Assembly: GCA_934426255.1 (NCBI GenBank)
Contig: CAKRYD010000006.1
Coordinates: forward strand, 1-64,000
Direction of reading: 5' to 3'
DNA length: 64,000 bases
Origin: an uncultured Bacteroidaceae bacterium
GTDB lineage: Bacteria > Bacteroidota > Bacteroidia > Bacteroidales > Bacteroidaceae
Shown: one piece after another, positions 1 to 7,764 of the stretch
How positions within the stretch are numbered: position 1 is the stretch's first letter
Layout: each line of letters begins with the position of its first letter
Made by a program: the position numbers and the translations under genes
Notes under the pieces: model-generated
Database searches by the model: none
The model's input: the letters and a program-made list of their open reading frames with translations, nothing else
Told to the model about the DNA's origin: nothing

Positions 1-374
1 TCCGAGTCGGGCAGACTTCCGATGGTGTAGTCGGCCATTACAACGATTTCAAGCGTGTGTCCGTTGGCAAGGGCATCCCTGAATGCCTGATTGTTTTCGT
101 AGTCCACCTTGTAGTAGGTTGCTCCGTTGCCGCCCCAGGGGTTGGACAGTCTGGGTACTACACGCTTGTAGTTCTCGTTGTAGTAGGTTGTCATCATTTC
201 TTTGCCAATGACTTCTACTTTGTTGTCCATCGGCGAGGCGTCGTAGGCCGTGCCGTCTTCGTTGAATACAACATCCAGAATGTCTGCTTTGGGGATGTTG
301 TCGTCCGCGTGGCCTGCCCTTGGCATCAGTATGCCGAGCAGAGCCAAGCCTAATGTAAAGATTAATTTCCTCAT
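1..374 (-). CDS. Secreted protein, LamG/concanavalin-like N-terminus (partial, C-terminus off the window)
   Basis: The reading frame starts at the ATG at 374 and runs off the left edge, so only about 124 residues are visible. It opens with a clear signal peptide (MRKLIFTLGLALLGILMP... ending near RAGHA). Later comes a stretch around ALANGHTLEIVVMADYTIG that resembles the strand pattern of LamG/concanavalin-like modules in Bacteroidales surface proteins, often attached to phosphoesterases or glycan-active domains. The catalytic part, if any, lies outside the window. The assignment is weak; export from the cytoplasm is well supported. A TAnnTTTG box on the same strand lies about 70 bases upstream. 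Confidence 0.6.
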   Translation of the reverse strand, partial: MRKLIFTLGLALLGILMPRAGHADDNIPKADILDVVFNEDGTAYDASPMDNKVEVIGKEMMTTYYNENYKRVVPRLSNPWGGNGATYYKVDYENNQAFRDALANGHTLEIVVMADYTIGSLPDS

Positions 375-442
375 ATGTTTGGATATTAAGTGAAACATCA
401 AGAATCCTTTTATATCAACAGTCGTTTGACATATTCAGTTCA

Positions 443-450
443 CAAAGATA
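443..450 (-). promoter_or_regulatory. Bacteroidetes -7 box (TATCTTTG) for the gene at 1-374
   Basis: CAAAGATA on the plus strand reads TATCTTTG on the minus strand, a perfect TAnnTTTG. No clear TTG was found at the ideal -33 distance. It would give a leader of about 60 bases. Confidence 0.5.
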
Positions 451-548
451 CTGATAAAAAGGAAACAGTACAGTGCAAAGCGTGTTTTATTTTGATTAAA
501 CCTGCAGATTGCACTATTATTTTTCAAAATCGTTGTTGATTTGTTTCA

Positions 549-619
549 GAATCAACAGCGTTTTTGTGCGAATCAAGGCAAATCCTGTGCGAATCAAGGG
601 AGATTATGAACAAATCAAG
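549..619 (+). repeat. Degenerate 21-bp tandem repeat (GAATCAA units), array 1
   Basis: GAATCAA-type cores begin at 549, 570, 591 and (AAATCAA) 612, exactly 21 bases apart. The consensus core is GAATCAAGGC followed by a variable AT-rich 11-mer. In one frame it reads as 7-residue units beginning RIK/RIN, but no credible gene is present. A second array with the same core and period lies at 13751-13820. The rest of 375-880 holds nothing I can identify. Confidence 0.75.
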
Positions 620-880
620 ATAATGAAAGGCAGGCATATGGATATCGCGACCAAAGGTTCTTTGAACTTAAAATATTGGCCATGCATGATAAAAACTACG
701 CATTTGTCGGATGAACAAGAAAAAGTATCGATATGCGTCTGTATTTCGGATTTGCGATTGTGAGAGTAGATGACCATTTGTTGTTTACGGCTGTATTATT
801 GGATCTCCAATGTGGGATTTGAAGCTGTTTTCTATACATGGAAAAGTTTTTGCGTTGAATTTAAATTTTCCACAAAATCA

Positions 881-910
881 TTGTTCTACAAAATAATATG
901 ATTATCTTTG
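881..910 (+). promoter_or_regulatory. Promoter of the DUF6734-like gene
   Basis: TTG at 881-883 and TATCTTTG at 903-910 are separated by 19 bases, the textbook Bacteroidetes arrangement. Transcription would start near 917, downstream of the ATG at 898. This argues that translation begins at the ATG at 952. Confidence 0.7.
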
Positions 911-951
911 CAGCAGAACATTCCATTGAAAATGTAAAATTCCGACTAATC

Positions 952-2373
952 ATGAGGCTCATACAAACACTTTGGAGTAGCAATAATCCTTTACAAGAGC
1001 ACAATTTCGGATGGCAACATCCAGAATACAACATCATGTCATGGACTTTGAGTTGTCTCAGCCTACGGGAGCACTATGACGAAGTTGTACTATATACAGA
1101 TTCGGAAGGTGCTCGCATTTTAGTAGATAAAATAGGGTTGCCCTATACAGACGTAGTTATCGCTTACGACAATTTCAGATGTTTACCACAACATTGGGCT
1201 TTGGCGAAAGTCAATACCTATAATATGCAGAAACAACCTTTTCTACATGTAGATGGGGATGTATATCTGCCTAACCCTATATCGGAAAAGATTATGCAAG
1301 GTGCACTTATCGCGCAAAACAGAGAGCACGGAACAGCCTATTATAAAGGTATGATGGATAACTTATTGTCCTGTCAAGATATTCAGTTGCCAGACTACTT
1401 GGAAGAAGGATTACGTAAGGAATCAATTTCATCATTCAATTTGGGCTTTTTTGGTGGGTATGATCTGGACTTTATCCATCGCTATTGTGATGAAGCTTTC
1501 AAATTCTTAGAAAAGAATAAGCTAAACAATCCTATATGTCGAAATTCAGGTGTATATTGCAACCTTATATTTGAACAAGTCTTTTTTGCCGTATTGGTAG
1601 ACAGAGATCATCGTCATGTCGAAAGCGTTCTCGGACGGACTATGTTGGATGAAGGGTATACGGCAAGAGAATTTTGTGATCTTTACAATTATAGCAAGAG
1701 GCAATTCTTCCATATTCTTGGTGGTCACAAAAAGAATAAGAATATATGCAATGCCTTAGAAAAGACACTTTGCATGAAATACCCTGAATGGTACAAACGC
1801 ATCATTTCACTGTTTCCCTATCGCCATCCACGCATGACTTGGAAGAAAGCAACTTTCGAAGAAAGTCCAGGCATATATACCTGTTTGGCACAATACGAGA
1901 ATTTTCTGTATAAAGCAGAAAAAGAGTGGCAAGGTATTTCTTCCGAAGAGCTGTTTGCTCAGGCACAAAAAAACGTACAATTTCCAGTATTCCTGAATGC
2001 TACAAAATCCGAACAAGATAGCTTTACAATAGATAAGAATCCTTATTTACATGTGTTTACCATACCTTCACGATGGAAGTTGCAAGCATTGAATCTTCTA
2101 CGGGAAAGGTTGGTTAAAACCGAAAGTAGTAAGCATTTTGATGTGGTTGCGATACCTTCAATGTCTGAAAGAGAATGTCTCGAAATAGCGATTAGTGATT
2201 TGGGCTACAATGTTCTTTTGCTCCTCAAAGATGGAGCAAAAACCTTTTTACAATTACTCAAAGAAATAACTCCTTGCTTTAGCAGAGGCACACGCCAAGA
2301 TGCAATAAGAGAACGCCTTATGTCAGAAATAGCTTATATGCTATATAACGGAATACTTATATCTCAAAAATAA
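952..2373 (+). CDS. DUF6734-like protein, glycosyltransferase-type fold
   Basis: About 473 residues. I start it at the ATG at 952 (MRLIQTLWSS), because the promoter at 881-910 would leave the earlier ATG at 898 untranslated. The N-terminal half has the feel of a nucleotide-sugar transferase: a family-typical opening (QTLWS...NFGWQHPEY), 'VVLYTDSEG', and a D-x-D in 'FLHVDGDVYLP' suited to metal/nucleotide-sugar binding. From memory, relatives (DUF6734) sit beside Bacteroidales peptide natural-product precursors, which fits the Cys-rich peptide gene 32 bases downstream. The C-terminal 150 residues show nothing recognisable. Substrate unknown; a glycosyltransferase role is inference. Confidence 0.7.
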   Translation: MRLIQTLWSSNNPLQEHNFGWQHPEYNIMSWTLSCLSLREHYDEVVLYTDSEGARILVDKIGLPYTDVVIAYDNFRCLPQHWALAKVNTYNMQKQPFLHVDGDVYLPNPISEKIMQGALIAQNREHGTAYYKGMMDNLLSCQDIQLPDYLEEGLRKESISSFNLGFFGGYDLDFIHRYCDEAFKFLEKNKLNNPICRNSGVYCNLIFEQVFFAVLVDRDHRHVESVLGRTMLDEGYTAREFCDLYNYSKRQFFHILGGHKKNKNICNALEKTLCMKYPEWYKRIISLFPYRHPRMTWKKATFEESPGIYTCLAQYENFLYKAEKEWQGISSEELFAQAQKNVQFPVFLNATKSEQDSFTIDKNPYLHVFTIPSRWKLQALNLLRERLVKTESSKHFDVVAIPSMSERECLEIAISDLGYNVLLLLKDGAKTFLQLLKEITPCFSRGTRQDAIRERLMSEIAYMLYNGILISQK

Positions 2374-2405
2374 GAATAAATATGTGTCACTAAAACAAAA
2401 TTCCT

Positions 2406-2996
2406 ATGAAAGAAAAAGATGTTTTACGTCACATAAGTGACGGTGCTGTTGACAGACTCCCAGATGGAGTTGCCAACTTAGCCACAGGATCAGGTGGTGG
2501 CTTTGGATGCGGCTGTATTCCAGATGATGGAAATGGCTGTGGGTGCGGTAGTGGCTGTGGAAGCGGCTGTGGTTGTGGAAGCGGTGATGAAAATAAAAAA
2601 GCAGAAACCGTGAATGGTAGCCACATGTATCAAAGTGTAAGTTTTCAGCTTAATGACTACACCATTGAGTGCTCTGGATTTGTAGCTTACACAGCCATTT
2701 TAGATTATAATCCTAAAAGTTGGAGATTCAAAGAGGTTCAGATGGCGTTTACTGTTAGTTATTACGACAGCGACAATCATTCGGGCAGAAACAACGACGT
2801 AATAACCCTAAGTAGTTACCAACTTAACACAGGAGGAGGAGTAACAGGTACAACAACAATCCCTATAATGCTTGGGAATACAGAATGTAAAATTGGCGTT
2901 ACAGGAACATTAACGTTAGAAAGAAAAGAGAATGGAACAGGAGATACTCTTGAAGCTGTTTCGCAATATTCAACTTTAACAGCCGGAACTCCATAA
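2406..2996 (+). CDS. Cys/Gly-rich peptide fused to a beta-rich domain, possible modified-peptide precursor
   Basis: 196 residues with three parts. Residues 1-29 look like a leader (MKEKDVLRHISDGAVDRLP...). Residues 30-60 are almost only Gly, Cys and Ser, with Cys at 35, 37, 45, 47, 51, 55 and 57, preceded by a GGG-F motif at 30-33. From about residue 70 comes a polar, strand-rich domain with no signal peptide. The GG-x leader and Cys pattern resemble the precursors at 19613 and 27011, but 130 extra residues would be unusual for a RiPP precursor. It is flanked by a glycosyltransferase-like gene and a secreted protein gene. No known family recognised; a bacteriocin-like or surface-display role are both possible. 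Confidence 0.65.
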   Translation: MKEKDVLRHISDGAVDRLPDGVANLATGSGGGFGCGCIPDDGNGCGCGSGCGSGCGCGSGDENKKAETVNGSHMYQSVSFQLNDYTIECSGFVAYTAILDYNPKSWRFKEVQMAFTVSYYDSDNHSGRNNDVITLSSYQLNTGGGVTGTTTIPIMLGNTECKIGVTGTLTLERKENGTGDTLEAVSQYSTLTAGTP

Positions 2997-3007
2997 AATA
3001 GGCTATC

Positions 3008-3526
3008 ATGAAAAGGTTTCTATTCTATTTTTTTCTATTGTCGCCGTTAGTTCTTTTTGGCGATACAGTCAATGGTGGCCGTTCATTTACAGACGGTGGA
3101 ACGTTCTTTCCAAGTCAGAAATTGGTTTACAAAGATTGCAAGTTTGAATGCAGTGCCGGTTTGAATTACAACCTGAAACACTGCGAGAGCAAAGATTGTA
3201 ATAGCGGAAACAAGAGCAAATGTCCGAAGATGAAATACAAGGATGTGTTTTTCTATTTCTCCATCGTTGATAGGAATCTTGAAATCAACAAGGATAAGAA
3301 CAAGGGCAGTTCTCGTGCATCCCTGCTCTTGCAAAAGGTATATGCTCCCGGTGAAAAAGAGATGCGCGTAAAAGGTAAAGTTGTGCACATCAAGGACTAC
3401 AAAGAAGACATAGTTACAGACTGTAAGGGAAAGCAACGCAAACTGCGCATAACCGCAATTGCCACATACGATCCCGACAATGCCGAAAACAATACCATAA
3501 AATACCGTATCAAAGAGTTGCAATAA
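3008..3526 (+). CDS. Small secreted Cys-containing protein of unknown function
   Basis: 172 residues, starting 11 bases after the preceding stop and so probably in its operon. The N-terminus (MKRFLFYFFLLSPLVLFG) is a signal peptide. The first 75 mature residues carry five Cys (DCKFEC, HCESKDC, KCPK), suggesting disulfides in the periplasm or outside. The rest is Lys-rich with alternating strands. I do not recognise the family. Its position suggests it serves the Cys/Gly-rich peptide, for example as an export or protection partner, but that is a guess. Confidence 0.65.
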   Translation: MKRFLFYFFLLSPLVLFGDTVNGGRSFTDGGTFFPSQKLVYKDCKFECSAGLNYNLKHCESKDCNSGNKSKCPKMKYKDVFFYFSIVDRNLEINKDKNKGSSRASLLLQKVYAPGEKEMRVKGKVVHIKDYKEDIVTDCKGKQRKLRITAIATYDPDNAENNTIKYRIKELQ

Positions 3527-3610
3527 GGTAAACAACTTTGAAGAAACTGCGATGCGCTATTGCAGACGATAGTGATGCGAGTTTCATCATAGAATAACTT
3601 TATCTATAAG

Positions 3611-3642
3611 AAAAAAGAATGCCTTTTGGCATTCTTTTTTTT
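3611..3642. terminator. Bidirectional intrinsic terminator
   Basis: AGAATGCC-TTTT-GGCATTCT hairpin flanked by an A-run on the left and a T-run on the right, so it works in both directions. It ends the 0.9-3.5 kb operon and the tRNA-Lys transcript. Confidence 0.85.
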
Positions 3643-3643
3643 G

Positions 3644-3716
3644 TGATTCGCTTGGGGTTCGAACCCAAGACCCCAACATTAAAAGTGTTGTGCTCTACCA
3701 GCTGAGCTAGCGAATC
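3644..3716 (-). tRNA. tRNA-Lys (anticodon UUU)
   Basis: 73 bases without encoded CCA. On the minus strand the acceptor stem is GATTCGC/GCGAATC with discriminator A, the D-stem is GCTC/GAGC, the anticodon loop CTTTTAA contains TTT, and the T-arm has GGTTCGAA. Confidence 0.95.
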
Positions 3717-3741
3717 ATTCATTGCTTTTGTTTTGCGTGTG

Positions 3742-3771
3742 CAAAGTTACTACTTTAAATGGAACTGACAA
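3742..3771 (-). promoter_or_regulatory. Promoter of tRNA-Lys
   Basis: On the minus strand TTG (3771-3769) and TAACTTTG (3749-3742) are separated by 19 bases, a perfect Bacteroidetes promoter 25 bases upstream of the tRNA. Confidence 0.75.
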
Positions 3772-3787
3772 AAAATAATCTTGTTTT

Positions 3788-4759
3788 TTAGTGGTTAGTG
3801 GGTGTAATTTGTTTTTGTTTTTTCTGCTGCTTCCACAGTTGGATGCTGTTTACCGTATTTTGCCAGATAATATAGCATCCCGGACCCACCGAAGATAGCG
3901 GGTTCAGGTATGCACTGGCAATCCATATGGCAAAAGCCGTATTCTTCTGTCCCAGTGCCTGACCGCATTCTACGGTGGCTCCTATCCGGCTTCCGGATTT
4001 GCGCCCGATGTAGAATTGCAGAATGCATAACAGGAGCGCAGTCAATGCAATGACGATGATGAAAGCAAGAGTTGTTTGTGCGTGGGCAATATTGCGGAAG
4101 GTTGTTCCTGTGACGATGGCCAGGCATAAAGCCCACAGGTAGAAAGAGAGGTCCTTGACCGACAAGATAACTGTGTGTATGCTATGCATGTAGTGCTTTA
4201 CGAGATAAGCCAGAGCCATAGGAACTATCAGAATAATGCTTACCTTATATAGTATAAGCAGAAATTGCGTGAATGTAAATCCGATGTTTTGGTCTATAAG
4301 GGGAAAGACTATCGGAATCAGAATGGCTGTTAGTGCGTTGGAAAGGAAAGTATAGGTTGTCATGTCTTCCAAATTGCCGCCCAATTTGACGGTGATGACC
4401 GGTGCTGCCGCTGCGCAGGGGCCGATGATGCAGGTTAATGCTGCTTCGGCCAAAATGAGAGAGTTGCCTCTTAACTTGAAGTACAGGATGATAAATGCCG
4501 TTATGGCGGTGAGTAGTATCTGAAAGAATGCGATTTTGCCGTGCCAATGTGTGAGATGCATTTTTCGGAAATCGACTTTGCAGAATGTTACGAACAGGAC
4601 GGTAAACATGGTTACCGGCAACAAGGCTGCCACTATTGGGCTGAGCACTTGTGAGGCAACATTGAGGCAGGAGACTTCTGCAAACAGCAGGTATAGCAGA
4701 GTTCCTGTCAACATTGAAATCGGAAGGGTTAGATTTTTCAGGGATTCGATAATGCTCAT
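3788..4759 (-). CDS. Bile acid:sodium symporter (BASS) family transporter
   Basis: 323 residues, mostly hydrophobic with about nine membrane spans, so an inner-membrane protein. The family-typical features are the 'CIIGPCAAAAPVITVKLGGN' region near the middle and the C-terminal 'ECGQALGQKNTAFAIW' motif that lines the substrate and sodium site. BASS proteins carry bile acids or other organic anions with sodium; the substrate here cannot be read from sequence. It is the last gene of a three-gene set, 12 bases after the S41 protease gene, which does not suggest a specific job. Confidence 0.85.
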   Translation of the reverse strand: MSIIESLKNLTLPISMLTGTLLYLLFAEVSCLNVASQVLSPIVAALLPVTMFTVLFVTFCKVDFRKMHLTHWHGKIAFFQILLTAITAFIILYFKLRGNSLILAEAALTCIIGPCAAAAPVITVKLGGNLEDMTTYTFLSNALTAILIPIVFPLIDQNIGFTFTQFLLILYKVSIILIVPMALAYLVKHYMHSIHTVILSVKDLSFYLWALCLAIVTGTTFRNIAHAQTTLAFIIVIALTALLLCILQFYIGRKSGSRIGATVECGQALGQKNTAFAIWIASAYLNPLSSVGPGCYIIWQNTVNSIQLWKQQKKQKQITPTNH

Positions 4760-4771
4760 GATGCTTTAAGC

Positions 4772-6433
4772 TTATTTCCCCGACAGTATTTTACGGTAGT
4801 CTGCTGGTTTGTGCAGAAGGTGGATGGCTTTGTGCAGCACAGTGTCTGTGCGCAGACTGTTTTCAAGGGTACCGCGTTGGTAATAATATCGTCCGCAGAT
4901 TTCCGCGTTGAGCAGTTGTTTGATTTGTTTTTTCCATGTTTCAAGGTCGCCCGGCAGATTGTGCTGAAGCTTCTTTTCAAGAGCCTGTATTTCGGTGGCA
5001 GCTGATTTGTCATAGCCTTCGAATTTGGCTATCTTTTTCAGTTCCTGCAGGGCTTTGTAGGTCTGCCGGTCATAAGTGAAATCGCTTTTCATCAGCGAGT
5101 CCTTGAATGCTTTATAGTCGTCATCGGAAATACTGAATGTGGCTGCCGGCTCAATGGTAGGATGTGTGGCGTGGTAGTGGGTGGCAAAGTCGAAGAAAGG
5201 GTCGCTCATGCGTAGGTATGATAGCAGGTTGGGCAAGCTGTCTCCTTTAACTGTGACATCAGGCGTGATGCCTCCTCCATCGCGTACTTTGCGTCCGTTG
5301 GCTGTGTGGAATATGTGTGTCAGGCTATCGGGCGTGCGGTAGGCTTCACCATTTTGGCCTCGCCGGCTATAGTCCAAAGCCTGGATGCAGCGTCCGGAGG
5401 GTATGTAGTAATGGCTGGTTGTCAATTTGAGCAATCCTCCGTAGGGAAGTTGCCGCGGTTGCTGTACCAGTCCTTTTCCAAAGGTCCGTTCTCCCATTAC
5501 TACGGCGCGGTCTAAGTCTTGCAGAGCACCGCATGTGATTTCCGATGACGAGGCCGATTGCCCGTTGACCAATACTACCAGTGGTATTTGAAGGTCATTG
5601 GGTTCATGCATGGTTGTATAGGACGAATTGGCCGATTGTGTCTTTCCTTTCATTTGCAGTATGAGCTTACCCTTTGGAACGAAAAGGTTGACGATATGTA
5701 CGGCTTCTATGGCCAATCCTCCACCGTTGCCGCGCAAATCGAGAATCAGCGAACGTGCTCCTTTCTTTTTGAGCTCATTGAGGGCTTGTTCTACATTTAG
5801 GTAGCAATCCTTGGTAAAGGTGCTCAAGTAGATGTATCCTATATCATCGGCCACCATGCCGTAGTAGGGGACGGCCGGCAACTGTATGGCGGCACGCATA
5901 AAGCTGAAGGTCTTTTCGCCTTCTTCCGGGCGTTTTACAACGAGGGTTATCTTTGTGCCTGGGTCACCGCGTAACCGGTTGCTTACATCGGAAGTGTAGT
6001 TGTTAATAGCTTGTGAACCTTTGGTGCTGACAGTCTTTCCATCAATGCTTAGGATGATGTCGCCTGCTCTGACTCCGGCTTTGGCTGCCGGCTGGCCTTC
6101 ATAGGGCTCACTGATGATGCACCTGTCTTTTTTCTTATCGTAACGTATCAATGCTCCGATGCCGGCATATTTGCCGGTGGTGAGCGTCTCCAGATCGCGT
6201 GTGTCTTTTTCGGGATAATATTCTGTGTAGGGATCTAGACCGTCGAGCAGGTAGTTGATCGTTTCTCCTATTTGTTTGTCGGCTTTCAGTGTGTCAACAT
6301 AATAAAGGTCGAGCGTTTTGTAGATGGCGTTGAAAATATCCAGGTTTTTAGATACTTCGAAGTTGTGGCCGTTGTTTTGGGCCGACAGGACACATGCTGC
6401 CAAAAGGCAGATTGTGAGAAGCTTGAATTTCAT
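4772..6433 (-). CDS. S41 family C-terminal processing peptidase
   Basis: 553 residues from the ATG at 6433 (MKFKLLTICLLAACVLSAQ, a signal peptide; the open frame continues upstream into the kinase gene but without merit). Order: signal peptide; S41 N-terminal region with 'YYVDTLKADKQIG'; PDZ domain around 'AKAGVRAGDIILSIDG' at about 130-200; catalytic domain with 'LRGNGGGLAIEAV'; serine in 'SASSSEIT'; lysine in 'GERTFGKGLVQQP'. The Ser-Lys dyad is intact, so it should be active. It acts in the periplasm, cutting proteins near their C-termini. A C-terminal helical extension of about 120 residues is usual for Bacteroidales members. It lies 19 bases after the kinase gene. Confidence 0.92.
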   Translation of the reverse strand: MKFKLLTICLLAACVLSAQNNGHNFEVSKNLDIFNAIYKTLDLYYVDTLKADKQIGETINYLLDGLDPYTEYYPEKDTRDLETLTTGKYAGIGALIRYDKKKDRCIISEPYEGQPAAKAGVRAGDIILSIDGKTVSTKGSQAINNYTSDVSNRLRGDPGTKITLVVKRPEEGEKTFSFMRAAIQLPAVPYYGMVADDIGYIYLSTFTKDCYLNVEQALNELKKKGARSLILDLRGNGGGLAIEAVHIVNLFVPKGKLILQMKGKTQSANSSYTTMHEPNDLQIPLVVLVNGQSASSSEITCGALQDLDRAVVMGERTFGKGLVQQPRQLPYGGLLKLTTSHYYIPSGRCIQALDYSRRGQNGEAYRTPDSLTHIFHTANGRKVRDGGGITPDVTVKGDSLPNLLSYLRMSDPFFDFATHYHATHPTIEPAATFSISDDDYKAFKDSLMKSDFTYDRQTYKALQELKKIAKFEGYDKSAATEIQALEKKLQHNLPGDLETWKKQIKQLLNAEICGRYYYQRGTLENSLRTDTVLHKAIHLLHKPADYRKILSGK

Positions 6434-6452
6434 GGCGTGTTGATTGAAACTT

Positions 6453-7433
6453 TTATAGGCAGTCAATGGTTTTGGATATTTGTGTCCAGTCTGATGGTTG
6501 CAGGGTAGTGCCGATGACGCGGATAATGGCTCCGGCCAGTATATTACCGGTGCGGATGCATTCGGAAAGAGTTTTTCCCTTTGTGTAGGCTTGGAGAAAA
6601 CCGGCCGCGAAGTAATCGCCGGCTCCTGTAGTGTCGATAACATCATTGACTTTTTCAGCCGGAACGGTGAAGAGGTCATTGCCGGAGCAGACACAGGCAC
6701 CACGGCTTCCACATTTGACGATTGCGATATGGCAGAGAGCACCTATCGCCAGAGCCGCTTCTTCAGGGGCTTTTCCTGTGAATGCGCGCCCTTCTTCTTC
6801 GTTAGCGAAGACGATATCAACATATTGAGTAATCAGGTGATTGAAGAAGTTGCGTTCGTTTTCAACGATATTGTAGCTGGCTAAATCCAGGCAGACAGTC
6901 ATGCCTTTTTCCTTGGCCAGGCGGATGGCTTTTTCAATCATTTGATGGTTCTGTACCAAATAGCCTTCTACGTACAGGATGTCGTAGCCTTCGAACAGTT
7001 CGGGTGTGATGTCGGTATCATTCAATTCGGCTGAGACTCCGAGGTAAGTGGCGAATGTACGTTGCCCATCGGGTGAAATGAAGGTTGAAGCTATACCTGT
7101 AGACCCGGATTTCCTGCAAATGAGCTGGGTCTTGACTCCGGCGCGTTTGAGTTCGGATCCAAAGAAGAGACCAAATTCGTCTTCTGCCGTTTTACCGATG
7201 AATCCAGAATCAATACCGATGTGAGCCAACGCTTTCATGGTGTTAGCTGCAGATCCGCCCGAGGTTCGTGTATGTTCCAGATTACGCATTCTGCGACTGA
7301 TTAGAGCCAATTCTTCTGAGCCTATGAGCTGCATGGAACCTTTAGGTAAATTCATCTCTTCTAAAATGGCATCATTGTTTACTTTTGCCAGTACATCAAC
7401 CAAACTGTTGCCTATTCCGATTATTTTCTGCAT
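6453..7433 (-). CDS. PfkB-family sugar/nucleoside kinase (adenosine kinase-like)
   Basis: 326 residues. PfkB signatures are complete: 'TSGGSAANTMKALAHIG' near residue 58 for substrate binding and 'DTTGAGDYFAAGF' near 265, with the catalytic Asp and anion hole. The overall layout matches adenosine kinases of Bacteroidetes, which phosphorylate adenosine to AMP with ATP in the cytoplasm, but ribokinase-like specificity for another sugar cannot be ruled out. First gene of the operon with the S41 protease and BASS transporter. Confidence 0.87.
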   Translation of the reverse strand: MQKIIGIGNSLVDVLAKVNNDAILEEMNLPKGSMQLIGSEELALISRRMRNLEHTRTSGGSAANTMKALAHIGIDSGFIGKTAEDEFGLFFGSELKRAGVKTQLICRKSGSTGIASTFISPDGQRTFATYLGVSAELNDTDITPELFEGYDILYVEGYLVQNHQMIEKAIRLAKEKGMTVCLDLASYNIVENERNFFNHLITQYVDIVFANEEEGRAFTGKAPEEAALAIGALCHIAIVKCGSRGACVCSGNDLFTVPAEKVNDVIDTTGAGDYFAAGFLQAYTKGKTLSECIRTGNILAGAIIRVIGTTLQPSDWTQISKTIDCL

Positions 7434-7453
7434 TGTTTCTTCAAATTTCTACG

Positions 7454-7461
7454 CAAAGATA
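7454..7461 (-). promoter_or_regulatory. -7 box (TATCTTTG) of the kinase/S41/BASS operon
   Basis: CAAAGATA on the plus strand, 20 bases upstream of the kinase start. It is back to back with the tRNA-Asn promoter; the -33 element is not obvious. Confidence 0.55.
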
Positions 7462-7491
7462 TTGCTATTTTCAAAATTATCGCTACTTTTG
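7462..7491 (+). promoter_or_regulatory. Promoter of the tRNA-Asn pair
   Basis: TTG at 7462-7464 and TACTTTTG at 7484-7491 are 19 bases apart. Transcription would begin near 7498, leaving a short leader before the first tRNA at 7525. Confidence 0.7.
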
Positions 7492-7524
7492 CACTGCAAA
7501 CCACACAAAAAAGGTGGTGATGCT

Positions 7525-7598
7525 GCTTCAATAGCTCAGTTGGTTAGAGCACCTGACTGTTAATCAGGGGGTCGTTGGTTCAAGCCCATCTTGAAGCG
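7525..7598 (+). tRNA. tRNA-Asn (anticodon GUU), copy 1
   Basis: Acceptor GCTTCAA/TTGAAGC, discriminator G, D-arm GCTC/GAGC, anticodon stem CCTGA/TCAGG with loop CTGTTAA. The T-stem GTTGG/CCATC contains one U-U mismatch (positions 50/64). Identical to the second copy 32 bases downstream. Confidence 0.95.
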
Positions 7599-7630
7599 CG
7601 GTTTTTTGAGTTTAGACATTTATATTAGAA

Positions 7631-7704
7631 GCTTCAATAGCTCAGTTGGTTAGAGCACCTGACTGTTAATCAGGGGGTCGTTGGTTCAAGCCCATCTTGA
7701 AGCG
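7631..7704 (+). tRNA. tRNA-Asn (anticodon GUU), copy 2
   Basis: 74 bases identical to copy 1, including the T-stem mismatch. No separate promoter is seen in the 32-base spacer, so both probably come from one transcript. Confidence 0.95.
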
Positions 7705-7764
7705 CCGGAAAGGGGTTGCGTGAGCAACTCCTTTTTGGTGTTTTTGCCGGTTTGTGTTATGGCG

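Noticed and set aside
549..619. CRISPR-like array
   Set aside because: Units are contiguous 21-mers without unique spacers and no cas gene is present; the same applies to the 22-bp array at 53761-53885.
509..763. Open frame of 84 codons upstream of the DUF6734-like gene
   Set aside because: It consists largely of the 21-bp repeat read as heptads and has no promoter or recognisable protein features.
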